A stretch of 64,000 nt of DNA, from contig CALGSZ010000055.1 of assembly GCA_937901745.1 (NCBI GenBank), positions 62,001 to 126,000 on the forward strand, written 5' to 3'. The translations under genes were made by a program, and so were the position numbers. This DNA comes from an uncultured Chloroflexota bacterium. Its GTDB lineage: Bacteria > Chloroflexota > Chloroflexia > Thermomicrobiales > UBA6265. Numbering within the stretch: the first letter of the stretch is position 1; each line of letters opens with the position of its first letter. The notes beneath the pieces were generated by a model that worked only from the letters and a program-made list of their open reading frames with translations, searched no databases and had not been told where the DNA came from. Shown piece after piece: positions 63,964 through 64,000 of the stretch.

Positions 63964-64000
63964 TGGAGCCAGGTACGATCAGACTCACCGCTCCTCGGCG
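63963..64000 (+). CDS. Start of the next pyrimidine gene, probably dihydroorotase
   Basis: ATG 63963 overlaps the pyrB stop (TGATG) and opens a frame MEPGTIRLTAPR that runs off the window. The overlap and order suggest pyrC, which commonly follows pyrB, but only 12 codons are visible, so identity is inferred from position. Confidence 0.4.
   Translation, partial: MEPGTIRLTAPR

Overview
The window is GC-rich, gene-dense bacterial chromosome. It holds about 50 protein genes and one tRNA, with no integrase, transposase, phage gene or CRISPR array, so it reads as core genome. The gene set and several lineage-style features point to the Chloroflexota, most likely class Thermomicrobia. These features are Ser-Pro-Glu-Ala/Ser-Pro-Val-Ala low-complexity stretches, a Bacillus-type LexA operator, paired FhaA/FhaB proteins, an actinobacterial-type inositol-phosphate synthase, and an LppX-like protein next to an MFS pump. 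The assignment is an inference from family content, not from a 16S gene.

Layout. 1-9634: the end of a DUF697-like gene, glycerol kinase (minus), a fused shikimate kinase/dehydroquinate synthase, a Tat-exported solute-binding protein with two Dpp-type permeases but no ATPase genes, a YbaK deacylase and the YchF ATPase. 9662-14707 (minus): a hydantoinase/oxoprolinase pair, hyuA and hyuB, split by a repeat-only lipoprotein gene. 14817-22063: an LppX-like protein overlapping an MFS transporter, ribulose-phosphate epimerase (minus), then FhaA, FhaB, a VanW protein and a family 2 glycosyltransferase, which look like a cell-envelope group. 22050-28519 (mostly minus): DUF167, DUF512, PrmA, a sugar nucleotidyltransferase, a small coiled protein, tRNA-Glu, ComEC and ComEA. 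28708-36208: Mfd, MutS2, CvpA and LexA, a DNA repair block in which the lexA promoter carries its own operator.

36300-47733: a membrane glycosyltransferase-like protein, DUF4126, a DnaJ relative with half the usual zinc motifs, PurA, FabZ and a GT4 enzyme. A four-gene envelope-stress-like module follows (membrane protein with helix-turn-helix and zinc ribbon, DUF4178, PspA, SPFH-SHOCT), then Ino1. 47870-56856: a COG3044 ATPase, GyrA, a membrane protein, a PHP phosphatase, NadD and SecD. 56960-64000: SecF, a potassium-independent proton-pumping pyrophosphatase, an FAD oxidoreductase, a metallo-beta-lactamase-fold hydrolase, PyrB and the first codons of the next pyr gene.

The items most worth a second look are: SecD with two calcium-loop-like motifs flanked by duplicated cysteine pairs in its first extracytoplasmic domain; the PspA/SPFH/DUF4178 module with a possible membrane-bound sensor; the LppX-MFS pair beside inositol lipid genes; the lipoprotein inserted between hyuA and hyuB; and strong hairpins placed at the predicted 5' ends of the secD and hppA transcripts. 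Several promoters are readable: TTGACA-N18-TATAAT for lexA, TTGACC-N18-TATAAT for fhaA, TTGACC-N18-TATACT for secD, and a recurrent extended -10 of the form TGnTAkACT before mfd, gyrA, hppA and the DUF4126 gene.
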